Source: Spiroplasma melliferum
Lineage (GTDB): Bacteria; Bacillota_I; Bacilli_A; Mycoplasmatales; Mycoplasmataceae
Reading direction: 5' to 3'
Length of the DNA: 64,000 nucleotides
Assembly: GCA_005222125.1 (NCBI GenBank)
Contig: CP029202.1
Location: 1,116,001 to 1,180,000, forward strand
Shown here: positions 23,757-35,023 of the stretch, piece by piece
Position numbering within the stretch: position 1 is the stretch's first letter
Layout: each line of letters begins with the position of its first letter
The notes under the pieces: generated by a model
Seen by the model: only the letters and a program-made list of their open reading frames with translations
Database searches by the model: none
Told to the model about the DNA's origin: nothing
Position numbers and translations under genes: made by a program

Positions 23757-25412
23757 TTAATAAATAATCTTTTTAATACCAATCTTAAAGTAAATACTAC
23801 TATTAGGCATCTTATTATTTGAAGAAGAAGCAAAACAATAATATAATCCATGTTCAAAATTTAGTCCAAATGTAAACAATACTGCTCACGGATCAGAATT
23901 TAAAGAATTTCATATTAAAAATGAACTATCGCTATTATTGTCGTTCTTTTGTCCCATTGTCTTGGCAAAACGTGGATGTGCAATAAAATTAAATAAGGTA
24001 AGATCTTGTAAATCTTTTGCTTCATTTGATTTTTTAAAGTTAGTTACCAAAGTTTTAATTACTCCTTTCAAACCCTCTTTTTTATTTTTTTCTGAAAGAT
24101 TTCTAAATAAATCCTTTGGTACTGTAATTTCAAGCCCTTCTTTTCTAGCAAAAGGACCAGTATTAATATATTTTCAAAAAGCAATAATAATTTCTCCTCA
24201 GTTATTTAATTTTTGGTCAATTGCAGCACGTGATAAATTTAAAGTCATTATTACATCTTCGCCTGCATTATCATCTTCAATATTTTTTGCATAACCTGAA
24301 AGACCCATTCCATTAATATTTAAATAGCCTAAATGAATTTTAAAATTTCCTAAATTTAATGAATCATTATCATTAATATTTAAACCCTGGCCAACATTAG
24401 TTTTATAGAAATTAACAAAGTCATTTGCTGTTACATTATTAATACTTTTTGGTTCATTAGGTTCTTTAAACCAATTTGATAATGCTATTTCTTGCGCATT
24501 TTGCGTATCCATCAAATTATCAATTCCTTTATTATTATTAGTTAACTCTCCTGTTGATGTTTTTTCAAGCAAAGCGACATTATTATAACTTATATCCATA
24601 TCTTTAAACTTGTCATCATTACTAGTAAATTTTTTTAATGATTTTTTTAAAGTATCATCTAAAACTTTAATGTTTTCTGAAAAATCTCACTGCACCTCTT
24701 CATATAATGTTTTAAAAATATCACTTGTACTAAAATCGACATTTTCTAAATTATGAAAATATTCTTTAAGTTTTTGTAATAAAGACTTTGTCGCTTTACT
24801 TGAAAGTTCTTTTAAAACTGATGGGTTTTCTGTTACATTATAAACTACTGATATTTCAAATGATGAAAAGATTTTTTTATATTCAGTACTTACAACCGCC
24901 TTTAAATTAACTCGCACCCCCTTAAAAGATTCAGTATTAATCTCAACCGGGAATTTATTTTTTAATCCTTCAACATTAATAAAATTAACTTCAACCTTAC
25001 TTTTATCTTTTTCAAATGTTAAAGGACTTTTATTATTAAAATAATTCATATATGTACTACTTAGATTATGATTTACCCTTTCAAAAATAGTATTGAAATC
25101 ATTAATAAAATAATTTGCTAATGCTTTATCTTTTGAATTCTTTAAATCTAATTTATAATTAATTTCCTCACTGTCTACTTTTTCATAAAGACCAGCTAAA
25201 TTATTTTTATTACTATCAACATACATTCTTGATTTAACGTAATTACTGATTTCACTACTTGCACTTGTTTTAAGCTCATTTACCATTTCAAGATCTGTTG
25301 TTGAAGTATCTTCTTCAAGTTCCCCAGTATTTTGATTATTACAACTTATCACATTTGGATTAGTTGCACCGATTAGTGTCATCGCACTAAAAATACTAAA
25401 TAATTTTTTCAT
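23757..25412 (-). CDS. Lipoprotein, intact member of a local family
   Basis: 551 residues, signal peptide with lipobox NVISC near residue 24, then Asn/Lys-rich repeats of alternating helices and strands. It is the intact relative of the amber-broken gene at 20727-22364, and a fragment of a third copy lies at 27060-27198. The start has CTCC-type RBS complementarity (GGAGGAG) upstream. A perfect 20-bp inverted repeat lies 100 bp upstream between this gene and the divergent cobalamin gene. The function is unknown; probably surface-exposed. Confidence 0.8.
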
Positions 25413-25514
25413 TTTATTAATTAACTCCTCCTAAAATTTTAATAGTATAATTAAAAATTAAACTATCGGTAATATCTTATAAAAGAAATAAAAAAATAAA
25501 AAACAGATTTAACA

Positions 25515-25567
25515 TTTATCAAATTAATTGCAAAATGTTAAAAATGCTTTGCAATTAATTTGATAAA
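25515..25567. repeat. Palindromic element A upstream of lipoprotein and cobalamin genes
   Basis: TTTATCAAATTAATTGCAAA is repeated as its exact complement after a 13-base spacer. Related elements occur at 27301-27353, 31442-31495 and 47929-47981, each upstream of an exported-protein gene or its remnant. It could be an operator, a transcript hairpin or a small mobile palindrome. Confidence 0.75.
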
Positions 25568-25647
25568 ATTATTTTTTAATTAATTTAAGAGAGACAAACA
25601 CAAACTAAAACATTTTTAGTACAATAACTATACATAAGGAGGAAAAT

Positions 25648-26187
25648 ATGCAAAAAAAAGGTTATTGTCATATTTATTATGGAGATGGAAAAGGTAAAAC
25701 ATCAATTTTAAATGGAATGACAATTCGTGCGCTAGGATATCAATGAAACATCAAATATCTCCGTTTTTTAAAAAACCGAGTTTCTGGTGAAATGTTATTT
25801 TTTCAAAATTTAACTAATCCAAATCTAGAAATAATTAATTATTATTCATCAAGTACAAAATTTTTTTGAGAAATGAATGCTCAAGAAAAAGCAATTTTAC
25901 AAAAAGAAATTCAAATTGGTTTTAATGAATTAAAAAAATTAAGTCAAGACCCAACAGTTGACTTAATTATTGTTGATGAATTATTAGGGTGTATTTATAA
26001 TGGATTAATTTCTGAAGCAGAATTAATTGAAGTTATTCAAAAAAAAACTCCAAATATCGAAATGGCTTTTTCCGGCCATCATATTACTGATAATTTAATT
26101 AATGCTGTTGACTTAGTTAGCCATGTTCAAGCAACAAAACATTATTTCTATCAAAAAGTTCCTGCTCGGAAAGGAATTGAATATTAA
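25648..26187 (+). CDS. Cob(I)yrinic acid a,c-diamide adenosyltransferase family protein
   Basis: 179 residues. P-loop YYGDGKGKTS near residue 11, DLIIVDELLG (Walker B) near residue 110, the FSGHH segment, and the C-terminal ARKGIEY typical of the CobA/CobO/BtuR family, which adenosylates corrinoids with ATP. A strong AGGAGG lies upstream. No other corrinoid gene is near, and a mollicute with few cobalamin enzymes makes salvage or a divergent nucleotide-binding role open questions. Confidence 0.85.
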
Positions 26188-26344
26188 ATTAACTTTTTTA
26201 AAAAGATAAATTAATAATTTTATTATAAAAGTATTATATTTTAGAATAATTTATTAATATTAATTGTCTGTCATAAGTAAATGCTTAAAATTTTATGCTA
26301 TTCAAAAATTTTAGATATAACTACATTTTGTTTTAAAATTTGCT

Positions 26345-26821
26345 TTATGAATTATTATCAACATTATTGTCAAGTCAATAACAATAAATAAAATTATTAG
26401 CAATTGTTTTGTAACGGTTGTCTTTAACTGGAAACTCCCCAATTTTTTTACATCAAGTACAGGTATACTTAATTGGTAACTTTCCCATATAAAGACTATT
26501 ATCCCTTGCTGTAATTGTTGCATTTCATTGCGTAATGTTTGTTACACTGATATCATCAATATTTAAATCATGATATTTTGTTTTTAATTTATCTTTTATA
26601 TGGTTTTCTGTTGGAATAGGAAAGCCATTTGTATTAATTGTTCCTAAATCATCTTCGTTAATCATTGAACTTAATAAAACTGGATGGTTTTCTTGACCAA
26701 GTACTAATCTTGAGTTTCCATAAGCACAATATAGTACATATAAAATAAAACTTAAAAGTAAAATAACCAGAAAAATTAAATTGAAATTTAGTATTCACCA
26801 TTTTTTTGATTTCTTTTTCAT
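26345..26821 (-). CDS. TM-anchored module protein, truncated relative of the C39 protease
   Basis: 158 residues. The first about 110 residues copy the N-terminal part of the protease at 22775-23674 (anchor, NEDDLGTINTNGFPIPT, ITQWNATITARD). After IKYT the sequence switches to a short CTWCKKIGEFPVKDNRYK tail with a CxxC pair and ends. No protease domain is present. It may be a broken copy or a separate short member with a zinc-ribbon-like tail. Confidence 0.55.
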
Positions 26822-27059
26822 ATTTTTTTCCTTCTATAAAATAAATCTTATATTTTAAAATGAAAAAATATTATTAAATTAAGAAAATAAATTCACATAT
26901 CTATAAGTTAAAATTTAATTTGAAAACTAAAATATTATTTTTTTAAATCCAATGTTTTATTTAATTTTAAAATTATTTATATCTTATTTTTGTTATTATT
27001 AAGATACATTTTTTATTAAATATAATAAATTATTAATATCATAAATCATAGTTTTAATT

Positions 27060-27198
27060 TTATTTCCTACTTCGATATTCTTAAATAAATGTTTTCTCCA
27101 TTTTTTTCAGTATTTTAATTATTACAAGATACAATTTCATTAAACAAGCGGGAACTATTAATGTTATTACACTTAAAATACTAAATAACTTTTTTCAT
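27060..27198 (-). pseudogene. Lipoprotein start, decayed
   Basis: After one frameshift the minus strand reads MKKLFSILSVITLI, like the start of the lipoprotein at 25412, then degrades. The 190 bases upstream (27199-27355) closely copy the region upstream of that gene (25413-25567), so this is a duplicated promoter and signal-peptide region whose gene has been lost. Nothing else is evident from 26822 to 27428. Confidence 0.6.
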
Positions 27199-27300
27199 TT
27201 TATTAATTAACTTCTCCTAAAATTTTAATAGTATAATTAAAAATTAAACTATCGGTAATATCTTATAAAAAAAATTCAAAAAATTAAAACAGATTTAATA

Positions 27301-27353
27301 TTTATCAAATTAATTGTAAAATTCTAAAAATCTTTTGCAATTAATTTGATAAA
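27301..27353. repeat. Palindromic element B
   Basis: Near-perfect copy of element A: TTTATCAAATTAATTGTAAA with the complementary arm ending at 27353. It lies upstream of the decayed lipoprotein start. Confidence 0.7.
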
Positions 27354-27428
27354 AATATAATGATTAAATTAAAACTTGGAGAAACATAGTTAAATAAAAT
27401 AAATATTGTATATCTCAATAATTATAAA

Positions 27429-28964
27429 TTATATAAGTTTAAATTCTATTTTTTGTATTATGTTTTTTAAATTACCTAAGTATATTAAGAAACTATATCC
27501 TAAACCATGATAACCAAAATGCAAAGTATTATAGTCATTTTTTTCATTAAATTTTACTTCCATTATCAAAGATTTTTGATTTTTAATTCAATTAATATTG
27601 TGGTTTGTGTTTACAATTCCCTGATAAATGTACCAAGGTGTTGGATTTTGTAATGAGCTTCGATAAGAGTCAAAAATAAAATTATAGAATATACTAGTAA
27701 AGGAAAAAGTATATTTTGATTTAGACAATAGGTTATTAAATAGGTCTTGTTTTATCTTAAAAACAAGATTACCATTATTATATGTTTCTAATTGATAATA
27801 ATGTCAAAAATCCATTGTTACTTTCGCAAATTCTTCCAATTGTTGGTCAAATTGCGTTTTTAATATCGTAAAATAACTTTTTTCTTTTAAATTTATCTTA
27901 GATAAATTATTTTTAAATAATAAATTTTCAATCATAAAATTTTGTGGAGTAAACGATTTTAGTTCGCCTGAAACATAATATTCATCTTCAACTTGAATTT
28001 ATTTAAAATTAATAAAACTTTTTTTATAAAATGAAAGAAAATTTTGCCATGTTAATTGCTGTGGGTCATAACCCTCACCGGCCCACGCTAAAACAGACGA
28101 GTTAAGGTTAAAATATAATTTCTCGTATGCATTAATACCTGCAATGAAATCCTGTGCTAAATGAAATTGAATATCATGTTTAAACGAAATATTCCTGTCG
28201 TTTAATTCTTTGCTAATTATTGGTCAAACAATATCCGTCTTAATATAAAATTGATCCGATATAATTCAATAGTTTTTAGCTTTAAAAATAGTATCAAGAA
28301 AATTAACAAAATAGTTTTCAACTTTATCTTGAATATTATTTAGAACTTCAGAATCATTCGTTGTAGTTATTGAAACTTGAATGTTATCCCGCGATGGTAT
28401 TCCTTTAAAACGCACTTCATAAGCAATATTAACTTGGACTGTAATTCCTAATACTGCTTGGGGAGTATCTGCTAATAGTTTTGCTATCTTATCAAAATTG
28501 ATATTATATAAATCAAATGAAATGTCATTTTCTCCTAAGAATAATGGCATTGTATCAACATAATAATTTGAATATCGATTTTGTAAATGTTGATTCAAAT
28601 TATTAAACTCTGCTTTAAAACCAATAAGCAACTGATTTAAAAAACGATATTTACTAATTACTGTGCTCGTTAAAGTTAATGAGCCATCATTTTTTGTTTT
28701 TAGTTGTGTGACTAGTTCTTTAAATGATGATATTTGCTCTGGATAATCCTTAATAATGTCAATCATTGTTTTTGTTTGCCATCATGTTGATAAAGTTTGC
28801 TTTGCTTCCTTTTTTATTTGATTTAAAATTTCAAGATCTTGATTGTGATCTAACTCATCGTTGTCATCAGGCTCATGTTTTGCTCGCACTGTACAACTAA
28901 CAACACCTAAACTACTACCAAAACCTAAAACAAAAACACTAAAAAGTGTTAATAACCATTTCAT
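27429..28964 (-). pseudogene. Large lipoprotein, nonsense copy B
   Basis: 512 codons in one frame from the lipobox-containing start (GVVSC) to a TAA at 27429-27431, with one internal TAA at 27999-28001 (codon 322). The segment after the stop (QNPTPWYIYQ, FGYHGLGYSF, QKIEFKLI) matches the second half of copy A. The stop lies within a few codons of the frameshift in copy A, an A/T-rich spot. The N-terminal 321-residue product could still be made and exported. Confidence 0.8.
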
Positions 28965-29471
28965 CTAATTGTCACCTTCCTTTTGTGTGATACTCATAAT
29001 TATACTTAAAAAAAAAAAAAAGTCCCCTAGTATTTTTAAGCAAATTAGGGTTAGATGGGAAGCAATAATTGGAACTAAGACTAATTTTATAATACAATAA
29101 ATGAATTATTCTGAATTTCAACCAATAAAAGGAATGGAATGAGTTAAATTTAAATAATAAGAAGCGGTTTGTTCCATTTAACTGACAGCAATGATGAAAT
29201 AGCACTAATTTTAGATGCAACTTTAGACATGAACCATTAACAATGAACAATATCTTAAAAGATGCAAAAATAAATCTTGATGCAAGTAAGAAAAAACAGT
29301 AAGGAGAAAGCGTATTTTTAAAAATAAAGAATCTGTGTAGCGAAATTAAACCATAAAGCATATTAAAAGGATTGAGTTATTCTGTATTCAACAGGACTCA
29401 ATCCTAAATAAATTTTATTTTGTGGTCTTATAAATTAATAGATTTATTGCACTTGCATTTACAATTTACAA
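27480..29471. repeat. Long inverted repeat, right copy (about 2 kb)
   Basis: Reverse-orientation counterpart of 15657-17650, including the decayed IS-like part (29010-29400) and the junction motif at its outer end (CTTGCATTTACAATTTACAA). See the left copy. Recombination between the copies would invert the enclosed island. Confidence 0.9.
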
Positions 29472-29508
29472 GATAATAAAAAATACTATTATCTTTCTTA
29501 ATTGTTAT

Positions 29509-30141
29509 TTATGTTTTACAATCTCCTGAATCGTCAGTATTTGTACATTGAGATTGAAACATTATAAAAATCATATGCTCAACAAGCTTATTTTCTTCAT
29601 GATAAATGGCAAATGCCCCATCTTGTCAAATTCCGTTTTCAGATTTAAATCTGGTATCATTACCTTGGTTCATATGAATGTCATGTATACCTTTGGTTCC
29701 ATCGTTATTACCATATGACATTCCTCAAACTCCAATTTTGTATTTTGAATTATTTAATGCTGGAGTTACTATTTTGTTAAAAATTGTTTCAAGTTCTGAT
29801 ACTTGATCATCCTTAACAAATGGTAACACAGTTTTATAATTGTAGTCAAAAAAATTACCCCGTAGATAATCAATACAATATCCGTCAATACCTGTTTCTA
29901 AATCTACATACATTTGATTTGCAAGTTTGAAACAACGGTTAACAATTGGATGATTGATATTTTCTTTAATAAAATATTCAACATCATAAGGTGCTATCCT
30001 TGAACGCACATTAATATTTATTTGATAGTTTTCGCCATTTTGATCTGTAATTGTCAGATTATAATGCGGATTTGTAGAATTTCTAGTTCCGTTGTTAGTA
30101 AGATTCCCTTTTAAGAAACTATACTTTGAATTTTTTATCAT
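29509..30141 (-). CDS. YukJ-like (DUF2278) protein
   Basis: 210 residues with two TGA Trp codons. Family features: YSFLKGNL near the start, a central GIDGYCIDYLRGNFFD, LPFVKDDQ, then GIHDIHMNQGND, IWQDGAFAIY and the C-terminal FQSQCTNTDDSGD. These match the DUF2278/YukJ family of cytoplasmic proteins of unknown biochemical role. No signal peptide. It abuts the outer end of the right inverted repeat and seems intact. Confidence 0.85.
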
Positions 30142-30377
30142 TTTAATCAGTCCTTTTTTATTTAATAAACAAATTTGTATGTGAATAAGATGATACTTAC
30201 TCTATATAATTTTATACTCCTTTTAAATTATTTTCTAATTTTCATATTTAATTAAAAATAAGCATTCAAAAAAATATTAAATAATTTAAAAATAGTTGAA
30301 TGATTATCATTTTAAATTTTTTAAAGTCTTTTTGTGTAGAAAGTTTTTTATATAATTTTCTAATTCTGTTTCATTTA

Positions 30378-31337
30378 TTAACATAATTCTTCTATTTTAT
30401 AAAAATCTATTAAATTAATTGTTGTTGTAAATTTACCTTTAGCATTTTTTTGCCCAATTATAGTAATATCAAATTTCTTATTTTTAGAAGCATCATTAAT
30501 AAAAACTTTTTTTAAATTAGACATTTGACTCTTATAAGGTTCAGCATCAAAAACAATAATAAAATCATTTTCATTTAAATTAGGGTCAATTTTTTGAATT
30601 TGTTTTAAAAATTGTGTTGTAATTTTGTCTTTTAAAAGTCACGCTGTAAAATAATCATTTGGATATTTTGGTAATCTATCCTCAAGAGTTGGAATTTCAA
30701 TTTTTGTAAAATTTGCAAAATCAATAATTTTATATACTGCCTGTGGAAATAATATTTCTAATTTAATACTATTCTTAGCATTATTATGACCTACAATATT
30801 AATAACATAATTATTAACTGTGTTTGCTAAATTAATTGTTCGCGGTTGATTTTGATTAAAATAATCATTGAAATTAAAAGAAAAATCATTCTCTGTTATT
30901 GCATCATTTAGTTGCTGTTTTATTGCTGTTAAAATTCCTGTTTGTAAATGTGGCCTAATTTCTGATTCTCTTACTTTTTCAATATCAGTAACCTTAATTT
31001 TTAAATCTAACAAATTAATTTCCTTGATATTTCTAAGATCAGCTCGGTTTAATGTTTCTTCAAGTTTTTTAATTTTTGCTTTTAATTGCAAAATATTATT
31101 TTGCAATTTTTTTGTTTTTTTTATGTTTATTTTTTGATTTAATACATTAATCTTGTCGTTTAATAACTGAATTGTTGTTTCAACATCATTTATATTATCT
31201 TCCTGCTTTTGGTTTGTATTTTCCAAAATTGTCTCTTTTGAATATTGCTGTTTTTTATTACCACTACAAGAAACTAAACTTCCTCCAAGTGTACTAATTA
31301 AACTACATATGCCTAAGATATTTAATAGTTTTTTCAT
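30378..31337 (-). CDS. Coiled-coil lipoprotein
   Basis: 319 residues with signal peptide and lipobox GSLVSC. Residues of about 45-95 form a coiled coil (QLLNDKINVLNQKIN...LQLKAKIKKLEETLN). After it come a beta-rich domain (NYVINIVGHNNAKNS) and a second related one (KKFDITIIGQKNAKGK); these two blocks look like an internal repeat. Palindromic element C lies 100 bp upstream. Surface role inferred. Confidence 0.78.
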
Positions 31338-31441
31338 TTTTTAATATTATTTTTCCTTTCTAAAATTTAATAATCAATTTAATACTTAAAGTATTGATAA
31401 TATTTTATAAAAAAAATATTAAAAACAAAATAAAATTAATT

Positions 31442-31495
31442 TTTATCAAATTATTTGTAGGTTAAACAAATAATTTTAAAAATAATTTGACAAAA
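31442..31495. repeat. Palindromic element C
   Basis: TTTATCAAATTATTTGT, then a broken complementary arm (ACAAATAATTT, insertion, AATTTGACAAA). Degenerate member of the element family at 25515, 27301 and 47929. Confidence 0.55.
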
Positions 31496-31514
31496 TATTT
31501 TTTATTTTTAAGTA

Positions 31515-31650
31515 TGTAAATTGTAAATCCAAGTGCAATAAATCTATTAATTTATACGGCCACAAAATAAAATAATGTTTCCTTTCCATTAAAAAATCAA
31601 CTCCTTTCTGAGTTGATTTTTTGCACTTCATATTACAATTTACAATATAA
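31515..31650 (-). mobile_element. Remnant of SpV1-like viral intergenic sequence
   Basis: The minus strand matches prophage 50838-50935: the TTGTAAATTGTAATATGAAG motif, the AAAAAATCAACT hairpin, and the first ten codons of the 37-residue viral ORF (MERKHYFIL). It is joined to the other junction motif type (GTAAATTGTAAATCCAAGTG). No gene product is expected, but the hairpin at 31591-31622 could terminate the PepF transcript. Confidence 0.7.
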
Positions 31651-31671
31651 AAAATTTTCTTTTAATTAATG

Positions 31672-33468
31672 TTAATTTAATAATTGAGTAAGATTATCAA
31701 TCATTTCTGTTAATTTTGTAATTAAGCCATTATAAACATTAGCATCAGTATAATCAATTCCAATATCTTTTAAAATTGCTAATGGTTCTTTACGACCACC
31801 TTGTTTTAAAAAGTTTAATAAATATTCTGGATGGCCATTAATGACATCATTATAAAGTTTGAAAGATGCTACAATACATGTTGCATATTTATAAACATAA
31901 TATGGTGAATGAAAGAAATGTAAAATTCGCGGTCAACTATATGATTTTTGTTGTAACTCATGTTTATCAAAAACAGTATAACCAAATTCATTAGATTTTT
32001 GTTCAAAAAGATTTGCTAACTTATCAGCATCTAAGGGCTCATTATTTTCAACCATTTTATGTGCAGCTCATTCAAAATCAGCAAAATGAATTTGACGAAA
32101 GAAAGTTGCCATAATTTCATCAATTCGATTTTGTAATAAATAAATTTTTTCTTCTTTACTCTCAGCATGTTTATATAAATAATCAAATAATAAGTGCTCA
32201 TTAACTGTTGAAGCAACCTCTGCTAAAATAATTGGATAACTATTTAATGGATATTTATTGTTTAAATCTGCTAATAATGTGTGAACAGAATGACCAGCTT
32301 CATGTGCTAATGTGTTAACTGAACCAATTGTATCATCTCAATTCATTAAAATAATTGGTTCAACTCCTGAACCACCAGATGAATAAGCACCACTACGTTT
32401 ATTAGTATCTTCAAAGTAATCAATACGGTGATCACTTCAAGCCAATTCTAATTGTGTTAAATATTCATTCCCTAATGGTTGTAAAGATTCACGTATCATT
32501 TTTTTTGCATCTTCAACAGTATATTTCTTATCTAATGATGCAATGTTTGTAACTAATTTCAAACTGCGATCAGTTGGATAAAACTTTTTAAATTTAAAAT
32601 GTTTTTTTAATAACTCATTATATTGAACAAATAAATGACTATTTTCACGACCATATTTAATTAAACTTGCATAAATTTCTTCAGATACATCGTCATTATT
32701 TAATGATGCTTGTAAAGTATTTTTATAACCACGTAAACGAACAGACTCAACACTATGTTGAATAATTCCCTCATAAATTCGTGCAAAAGAATGTTTTTTA
32801 TCAACTAAATGTTCAGAAAACAATTGTGCTGTTTTAATTCGAAATTCTTGCTCCCCCAATGGATCAGATTTTTCCATAATTTCACTATATACACTATTTG
32901 TTAATTCTGTTTTTGTTCCTTGATAATCAATAAAAGTTGGCTTTTTATCAGCATATGCTAATAAATCGTATAATTCATAAGCTACGCCTCGTGACCGTGT
33001 TACTAAAGCTAAAATTTCTTCATCACGTTCTGATAAAACATACTTTGCATTTTTAAAAAACTTACGATAACTATATTCATATGCACTTAGGGCAGAATCT
33101 TCTTTAATTCATGTCATAATTGTTTTTTCACCAATTTCTTTTAATTCTGGATCAACAAAAGCTAATTGACTTGAAATTTGACTTAAAGTGTTTGAATAAA
33201 TTCCCGCTAATTCTTGATATGATAAATCAGTTGCGTCAATATCACCCATATGCAGATATTGTCCCATTTTATTTGCAATTAAATCAATTTCTTCATCTAA
33301 AAAAATATATTTTTTAAAAACAGTTATTTGATTTAATTTTCCTTTAAAAGTAATAATTTCTTCTAATTTTTTTACAATTTTTGCTAAATCTTTTTTTCAT
33401 GCCGCATGATTAGGATATAAATGACTAAAATCTCATTTATATTGTGATGGTGCTTCATTTCGTTTCAT
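31672..33468 (-). CDS. pepF: Oligoendopeptidase F
   Basis: 598 residues, M3 family zinc peptidase. The zinc motif is LAHEAGHSVHTLL, with downstream Glu in AEVASTVNEHL. The PepF-type N-terminal domain and the KYATCIVAS segment near the end are present. Eight TGA Trp codons were merged. It digests imported or internal oligopeptides in the cytoplasm. It is divergent from the aminopeptidase gene pepA; together they look like a peptide-use pair. Confidence 0.95.
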
Positions 33469-33598
33469 TATTTTCTCCTCTTTCTTCTAAATTTACCTTT
33501 TTATATTATAACGGAAAACAAAATATTTTTATTGTTATTCTAGATAATGTTATAATATTGTGTATATAATTATCTATATAGAAAGAAGGAATTTTACA

Positions 33599-34951
33599 AT
33601 GGTATTATTAAATGATAAAAAACAAGATTTAACACTAAAAGCAGTTTTTAAAGGCGACGAAATTAATCCATTAGTTGTCCAAGAAAACGGTGCAACAACT
33701 TTAATTTCAGAGCAAAAAACAATCTATGCTTATTTTGAAAAAGCATTAACTTTTAAAAATGCTGAAGATTTTATAAAAAATTTTATGCAAACAATTAAAT
33801 ATAGTTTAAACATTGATGTTAACACTTTCAAAAAAGGTGCTGAAGCAAATAGTCATATTTTTAAAGCTCTAGCTGAAGGAACATTATATGCTTTAAATGA
33901 TAATTATAATTTAAAAACAAATAAAAAAGAAAAACCAGTTTATACAATTAATTTAATTCATGAGTGTGAAAAAGCGCCTGCTATTTTTAAAGAAATTCAA
34001 ATTAAAATGGAATTTGTTAATTTTGCTCGTATGTTACAAGATACACCACCAAATTTAATGTATCCAGAAATTTTTGCTGAAAAAATTACAGCAATGGCAA
34101 AAGGAATCCCAAATTTAAAAGTAACAGTTTTAGATAAAAAAGAAATTGAAAAAGAAAAAATGGGTTTACTTTTAGCTGTTAATGCTGGAAGCTATTTAGA
34201 ACCACGAGTTGTTGTCTTAGAATATTTAGGCGATAGTAATAAAAAAGAAAAAGTTGGTTTAATAGGAAAAGGAATTACCTTCGATAGTGGTGGATATAAT
34301 TTGAAACCATCAAACGCATTAACTGGAATGAAATTCGATATGTCAGGAGCAGCTATTGTTTGTTCAACAGTATTAGCTTTAGCAAAAGCTCAAGTTAAAA
34401 CAAATATTGCTGCCGTGGCTTGTTTAACAGAAAATCGAATTGGAGGAAAAGCAACTTTAACTGAGTCAGTTATTACTTCAATGAACGGAAAAACTGTTCA
34501 AATTGATAATACTGATGCTGAAGGAAGATTAGTTCTAGCTGATGGTATTACTTATGCTATTCGTAAATTAAATGTGGATAAATTAATTGAAGCTTCAACA
34601 TTAACTGGTGCCATTCTAGTAGCATTAGGAAAATGATTAACTGGTGTTTTTGCTAATAATGATGCTTGATATGATCAATTTGCACAAGCAGCTACTAATG
34701 CCCATGAAGGAATTTGAAGAATGCCAATTTTAGAAGAACATACTGCTGTAATGCGTAAAACACCAATTGCTGATCTAACAAATGCTGAAAGTTCACGCTT
34801 TGCTGGTAGTTCAACTGCTGCTGCATTTTTATGTGAATTTGTAGAAGAAAAACCATATATTCATTTAGATATCGCTGGAACAGCCGATACTAAAGATGGG
34901 CGTGGAACTGGAGTAATGATTAAAACATTATTTGAATTGTTTAAAAAATAA
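33599..34951 (+). CDS. pepA: Leucyl aminopeptidase (M17)
   Basis: 450 residues. The signature NTDAEGRLVLAD is complete. The metal-ligand region GKGITFDSGGYNLKPS and the catalytic Lys segment are visible. The ATG at 33599 follows AAGAAGGA, and an upstream in-frame start at 33560 lacks an RBS. It removes N-terminal residues from peptides in the cytoplasm. It is transcribed divergently from pepF and ends in a strong terminator. Confidence 0.95.
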
Positions 34952-34955
34952 TTTT

Positions 34956-34990
34956 AAACATCTTGCAAAAGCAAGATGTTTTTTTATTTT
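34956..34990 (+). terminator. Terminator after pepA
   Basis: AACATCTTGC, loop AAAA, GCAAGATGTT, then seven T residues. Canonical. Confidence 0.92.
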
Positions 34991-34992
34991 GT

Positions 34993-35023
34993 ATTAAAAA
35001 TAGATTTACTAAAAGTAAATCTA
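34993..35023 (-). terminator. Terminator at the end of the first mgtA-like gene
   Basis: TAGATTTACT and AGTAAATCTA form a 10-bp stem that overlaps the TAG stop. On the minus strand it is followed by ATTTTTAATAC. Confidence 0.75.

Noticed and set aside
7896-31337. Ribosome-inactivating or OTU/ankyrin male-killing toxin among the exported proteins
   Set aside because: I looked for RIP active-site patterns, ankyrin repeats and OTU motifs in the exported proteins and saw none.
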